This document shows positions 62,943 to 64,000 of a DNA stretch of 64,000 nt, piece after piece. Each line of letters opens with the position of its first letter. Position 1 is the first letter of the stretch. The stretch is taken from NCBI RefSeq assembly GCF_026222555.1, contig NZ_CP098511.1:2771501-2835500 (forward strand), written 5' to 3'. The notes under the pieces are model-generated. The model did not search any database, was not told the DNA's origin, and was given only the letters and a program-made list of their open reading frames with translations. Origin of the DNA: Aquimarina sp. ERC-38 (GTDB lineage Bacteria > Bacteroidota > Bacteroidia > Flavobacteriales > Flavobacteriaceae). The position numbers and the translations under genes were made by a program.

Positions 62943-64000
62943 ATGACCAGAATATACCGTTTACCTCATTTCTTTTTGCTTTTTTGCTTATTGTTTATAA
63001 CCAACATCACTTTTTCACAAGCTATTTCAGAGCAAAAAAATATAAAAAAGTATAATGGTTTTTTTAATTTCTATTACCAGGAAAAAGAGGATAAAATGTA
63101 TCTGGAAGTCAAAAAAGACTTAGGTGAATTTTTATATGTTCATTCTCTAACTACCGGAGTAGGATCTAATGACCTGGGTTTAGACCGGGGGCAAATTGGA
63201 GATGGTGTTGTGGTTTATTTTAAAAAAGCCGGAAATAAATTGTTACTGGTACAGCCCAATCAGGAGTATCGGGCGGTTACGGATAATAAAGCCGAAAAAA
63301 CCAGTGTAGCCCAGGCTTTTGCTACTTCGGTACTTTTTGGATTTAAAATTGAAGAAACTACGGCAACTAGTTTTATTGTTAATCTGACACCCTTTTTACT
63401 ACAAGATACCCATAAAGTTAGTAAACGCTTAAAAGATAGTAAAGAAGGAACTTATAAACTGGATACGTCCCGTAGCGCGTTGGCTATGGATAGAACACGT
63501 GCTTTCCCGAAAAACGTAGAATTTGAAGCTTTGCTAACTTTAAAAGGAGAACCTACTGGGAAACAGTTGCAAAGCGTAGTACCCAATCCTAATTATGTAA
63601 CCGTAAACCAACATCATTCTTTTGTAAAACTACCGGACAATAATTATAAAAAAAGGATTTTTGATCCCAGGTCGGGTGCCATGTACTTTAGTTATCAGGA
63701 TTATGCCACACCCATTGATGAACCTTTAGTTAAACGATTTATCTACCGGCATCGGTTAGAAAAAAAGAACCCCGGTGCTACCCTTAGCGAACCAGTTGAA
63801 CCTATTATCTATTATCTGGATCCGGGTACGCCGGAACCGGTTAGATCTGCTTTGCTGGAAGGTGCATCCTGGTGGGATCAGGCTTTTACGTCAATTGGTT
63901 TTAAAAACGCTTTTCAGGTTAAAATGCTACCGGAAGATGCAGATCCGCTAGATTTACGTTACAACGTTATTCAATGGGTACATCGATCTACCCGTGGGTG
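62943..64000 (+). CDS. DUF5117/DUF5118-type zinc metalloprotease, 5' part
   Basis: 352 codons from ATG 62943 run open to the end of the window. Signal peptide MTRIYRLPHFFLLFCLLF...TFSQ, then an N-terminal module (YNGFFNFYYQEKEDKMYLEVKKDLGEFLYV), the conserved stretch GLDRGQIGDGVVVYFKKAGNKLLLV and the region before the catalytic core (EPIIYYLDPGTPEPVRSALLEGASWWDQAF, VIQWVHRSTRGW). This is the usual start of the large (~800-residue) metalloproteases of Bacteroidota; the HExxH site lies beyond the window. It is probably exported. Confidence 0.9.
   Translation, partial: MTRIYRLPHFFLLFCLLFITNITFSQAISEQKNIKKYNGFFNFYYQEKEDKMYLEVKKDLGEFLYVHSLTTGVGSNDLGLDRGQIGDGVVVYFKKAGNKLLLVQPNQEYRAVTDNKAEKTSVAQAFATSVLFGFKIEETTATSFIVNLTPFLLQDTHKVSKRLKDSKEGTYKLDTSRSALAMDRTRAFPKNVEFEALLTLKGEPTGKQLQSVVPNPNYVTVNQHHSFVKLPDNNYKKRIFDPRSGAMYFSYQDYATPIDEPLVKRFIYRHRLEKKNPGATLSEPVEPIIYYLDPGTPEPVRSALLEGASWWDQAFTSIGFKNAFQVKMLPEDADPLDLRYNVIQWVHRSTRG

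Overview
The window is about 64 kb of AT-rich DNA that reads as the chromosome of a marine member of the Flavobacteriaceae (Bacteroidota). The evidence is type IX secretion (T9SS) C-terminal sorting domains, a CarboxypepD_reg-like TonB-dependent receptor, LytS/LytTR regulation, a TAnnTTTG promoter in front of the tRNA, DUF5117-type metalloprotease sequence and the general lack of strong Shine-Dalgarno sites. I cannot name the genus from sequence alone.

Layout. 1-5 kb is a decaying stretch: a serine-protease lipoprotein, a LytS-type kinase and a TPR lipoprotein are each broken by one lesion (TAA, a 100-bp tandem duplication, TAG), while the HIT protein, the LytTR response regulator and the DUF3237 protein are intact. 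5-12 kb holds secreted or envelope proteins and a DUF2855 enzyme, ending with a T9SS-exported zincin protease. 12.5-18 kb contains a divergent LysR / SbtA-type bicarbonate transporter pair with a small partner gene, a pirin, and an AraC-type regulator with a C-terminal BLUF blue-light domain. 18-26.7 kb is a coherent catabolic locus: LacI regulator, palindromic operator, TonB-dependent receptor, GH63-type glycoside hydrolase, GNAT, sodium:solute symporter and glycerate kinase. I read it as uptake and breakdown of a glycosyl-glycerate such as mannosylglycerate (digeneaside) or glucosylglycerate. 27-30.2 kb has an AraC regulator, a DAACS transporter and a START-like protein.

30.4-51.3 kb is an accessory region anchored on a tRNA-Met(CAT) gene. 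A 50-bp copy of the 3' half of that tRNA recurs at 43974, bounding a 13.5-kb island that carries a decayed tyrosine recombinase, one IS5-like and three IS1182-like elements, and single-gene modules with inverted GTT.../...AAC flanks. Further tRNA 3' fragments flank a small GIY-YIG nuclease gene (30.6-31.0 kb), and a degenerate one lies at 51.2 kb. Beyond the island are two PIN-type toxin/antitoxin modules and a tandem triplication (1,574-bp period) of a secreted beta-propeller gene. 51.3-64 kb returns to ordinary flavobacterial genes: EEP lipoprotein, beta-barrels, GNATs, amidohydrolase, a double ABM-domain protein with an AraC neighbour, an acetolactate-decarboxylase-like lipoprotein, a YdeI-like protein, prfB and the start of a large metalloprotease.

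Superimposed are dispersed repeats: a ~240-bp MITE-like family (seven copies, all in one orientation, termini ATTAGYGTCCGGT / ACCGGACACTAAT), a second intergenic family present as inverted copies at 16.2 and 59.6 kb, and a third bounding the small modules at 31, 44, 45 and 46 kb. Boundaries of repeats and islands were read by eye and are approximate to a few bases.
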